Shown here piece after piece: positions 62,684-64,000 of a stretch of 64,000 nucleotides of DNA. The DNA is from Palsa-504 sp963822765. Lineage in GTDB: Bacteria; Actinomycetota; Actinomycetes; Streptosporangiales; Streptosporangiaceae. Under the pieces are notes generated by a model. That model made no database searches. It was not told where the DNA came from and worked only from the letters and a program-made list of their open reading frames with translations. Both the position numbers and the translations under genes were made by a program. Positions within the stretch are counted from its first letter, which is position 1; every line of letters starts with the position of its first letter. The stretch is taken from positions 62,001-126,000 of the forward strand of contig CAWGJL010000031.1 in assembly GCA_963822765.1 (NCBI GenBank). Reading direction: 5' to 3'.

Positions 62684-63631
62684 TCAGGCCGGGGCTGGCC
62701 AGCCGGCCACGGTGTGCACCCGGCCGTCCAGGGCGACCAGCCGGGCGGGCAGCCGCAGCGAGGCCAGCCACTCCTTCGCGTGGCGGCCGCGGATCATCGC
62801 GGCGGTGCTGGCCGCGCTGGCGAACGTGCAGCTCGCCGCGGCGACCGACACCGTCCGCCAGAACGGCGCGGCCGGGGCCGCGGTCCGCGGGTCCAGGATG
62901 TAGTAGCGGGGGTCGGTCCGCCAGCGGCGCGCCGATCTGCTGGAGGTCGCCAGGCCGCCGTCGTGGATGGCCACCACCGCGGACGAGCCGCCCGGGTCCG
63001 CGGTCGGCACCGGCAGCTCAACGACATCCTGGACGCGGATCCGCCAGCCTCCAGCCGGGACCTGACCGGCCACCGCGATGTCACCGCCGAGACCGACCAG
63101 CACCCCGCAGCCGAGCGTCCCGGCGAGCCGGCCGGCGCAGCGGTCAACGGCCCAGGCGCGCGCCGTCGCGCCGAGGTCGAGGTGGGTGCGGGGCGGCAGC
63201 CAGAGCAGCCGCGCCCTGGCGTCCAGCCGGACCTGCCGCCAGCCGGGGGACGGCGTGAAGAACGCGTCAAGCCCCTGCTCGGCGGACGCACCCGGCGGGA
63301 ACCGGTCGGGAAGGGTGGAGTCGCCGGCGGCCGGGTCAACGTCGCCATCGGTGAGCTTGGCCGTGCGCAGCGCCGCCGCTATCGCCTCGGCGAGCAGCGG
63401 GCCGACCCGGACCGGGCCGACGCCGTGACGCGGCTTCCCGGTGAGCAGGGCCAGCTCGGAGTCGGGGCGCGCGCTATTGCACGCGGCGTCGATCGCGGAC
63501 AGCTCGGTTTCCAGCATCGTCCGCCCGCGCTCGAGCCGCGCCGGGTTGGTGACCACGAACTGGACGGAGGCGCCAAGGGCTGTCCAGCCAGCGGGGATGT
63601 GCGCGCCCGGACGGCCCGGCACCTCCGGCAT
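62684..63631 (-). CDS. apbE: FAD:protein FMN transferase (ApbE)
   Basis: 315 residues from ATG 63631 (TAATG overlap with the preceding gene). Attaches FMN to Thr/Ser of extracytoplasmic flavoproteins. WTALGASVQFVVTNP at the start, THLDLGATARAWAVDR, GCGVLVGLGGDIAVAG, DPRYYILDPRTAAPAAP and VSVAAASCTFASAASTAA follow the family order. No signal peptide or lipobox is seen. An FMN-binding partner gene should lie upstream, outside the window. Confidence 0.9.
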   Translation of the reverse strand: MPEVPGRPGAHIPAGWTALGASVQFVVTNPARLERGRTMLETELSAIDAACNSARPDSELALLTGKPRHGVGPVRVGPLLAEAIAAALRTAKLTDGDVDPAAGDSTLPDRFPPGASAEQGLDAFFTPSPGWRQVRLDARARLLWLPPRTHLDLGATARAWAVDRCAGRLAGTLGCGVLVGLGGDIAVAGQVPAGGWRIRVQDVVELPVPTADPGGSSAVVAIHDGGLATSSRSARRWRTDPRYYILDPRTAAPAAPFWRTVSVAAASCTFASAASTAAMIRGRHAKEWLASLRLPARLVALDGRVHTVAGWPAPA

Positions 63632-63978
63632 TACGAGGCCACGGAGGTGGCGTGGCTCGGCGCGCGGCTCGCGGTCGGCGCGGTGACCGGTGGGGCGAAT
63701 CCCTGCCCCGCCAGCCCGCCCGACGGCGCGACCCGAGCGCCGAGCACAGCCATCCGGGGGGATCTCGCCAGAGAAGGTTTGGCCCTCCGGGCGGAGGCCG
63801 GGCGCCCAGCCGGTGGGATGGCAGCCGTCTTGCCGGCGGAGATGGTACCGGCAGTGGCGGTGCCGTTGGCGCCCGCTCCGCCAGGGATCCCGGCAGCCGC
63901 TCCGGCCGGATGCAGCTTCGGCCGGCGACGGTACCCCGTGGCGGTTGCGGGGGAGGGATCCCATTGACGGATGTCCAT
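63631..63978 (-). CDS. Low-complexity protein coupled to apbE
   Basis: 115 residues from ATG 63978, which has GGAGG 6 bases upstream, and its TAA overlaps the apbE ATG by one base (TAATG). The sequence is rich in Ala, Pro, Gly, Thr and Arg (ANGTATAGTISAGKTAAI, APPVTAPTASRAP) with no domain recognised. Signals of translation are good, but composition leaves doubt; a frameshifted fragment of an FMN-binding gene is possible. Confidence 0.5.
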   Translation of the reverse strand: MDIRQWDPSPATATGYRRRPKLHPAGAAAGIPGGAGANGTATAGTISAGKTAAIPPAGRPASARRAKPSLARSPRMAVLGARVAPSGGLAGQGFAPPVTAPTASRAPSHATSVAS

Positions 63979-64000
63979 CGCGGGCCTCCAGGTTCTAGCG

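Noticed and set aside
1..64000. tRNA, rRNA, CRISPR arrays or replication origin
   Set aside because: No cloverleaf-like block with a TTCRANY arm, no regularly spaced repeats and no DnaA-box cluster were seen on reading.

Overview
The window is very GC-rich (roughly 70% G+C), gene-dense DNA with many GTG and TTG starts and 1- to 4-base start/stop overlaps. Families such as DUF6412 beside YidC, DUF5999, a mycothiol-type isomerase fold, an ECF42/YCII pair, an actinobacterial zinc-ribbon/phosphatase pair and PucR point to an actinomycete (Streptomyces/Streptosporangium-like). I cannot name a genus from the sequence. I see no rRNA, tRNA, CRISPR array or intact transposase.

Region 1 (1-9.3 kb) is a cell-surface glycan locus: a GT4 glycosyltransferase cut by the left edge, a repeat-like helical segment, UDP-GlcNAc 2-epimerase (wecB), a coiled-coil glycosyltransferase-like protein, a tandem double-glycosyltransferase, an asparagine-synthetase-like enzyme and an ABC-2 polysaccharide exporter permease. 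Region 2 (9.3-21.5 kb) holds housekeeping and accessory genes: a zinc-ribbon/phosphatase pair, an FMN-type oxidase, a membrane-anchored molybdopterin oxidoreductase, a DUF885 peptidase, a broken AhpD-like gene, a TetR/SDR pair with two clear operators, a second YidC with DUF6412, a cysteine-desulfurase-like enzyme and small membrane proteins. Region 3 (21.6-31 kb) has a heterodimeric ABC exporter, an HxlR regulator divergent from an HtrA-like protease, a NarL/LuxR two-component system and a GT39 mannosyltransferase-like protein. Region 4 (31-41 kb) has three DasR-like (dre) boxes upstream of a DUF5999 gene, an ECF42 sigma factor with its YCII partner, dodecin, uvrA, a metallo-beta-lactamase-fold hydrolase, and frameshifted MFS and ornithine-cyclodeaminase genes.

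Region 5 (41-56.6 kb) has a universal stress protein divergent from a sugar-transporter/universal-stress-protein fusion, a TetR/cupin pair, a second DUF885 peptidase, a YbjQ protein, a coupled HicB-like pair and a LysR/SnoaL/MFS cluster. It also contains a serine-recombinase remnant, a broken esterase and an MFS gene with a large internal deletion. Region 6 (56.6-64 kb) is a purine/ureide catabolism locus (PucR regulator, uraD, uraH, the tail of an 8-oxoguanine-deaminase-like gene, truncated allantoinase). It joins abruptly, inside allantoinase and inside an OmpR-type response regulator, to a flavinylation locus (secreted peptide, apbE).

A notable global feature is the number of broken genes. 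Some differ from intact genes by single bases, often at short homopolymers; others have lost large internal segments. Either real gene decay or sequence/assembly error could produce this, and the two cannot be separated from the sequence alone.
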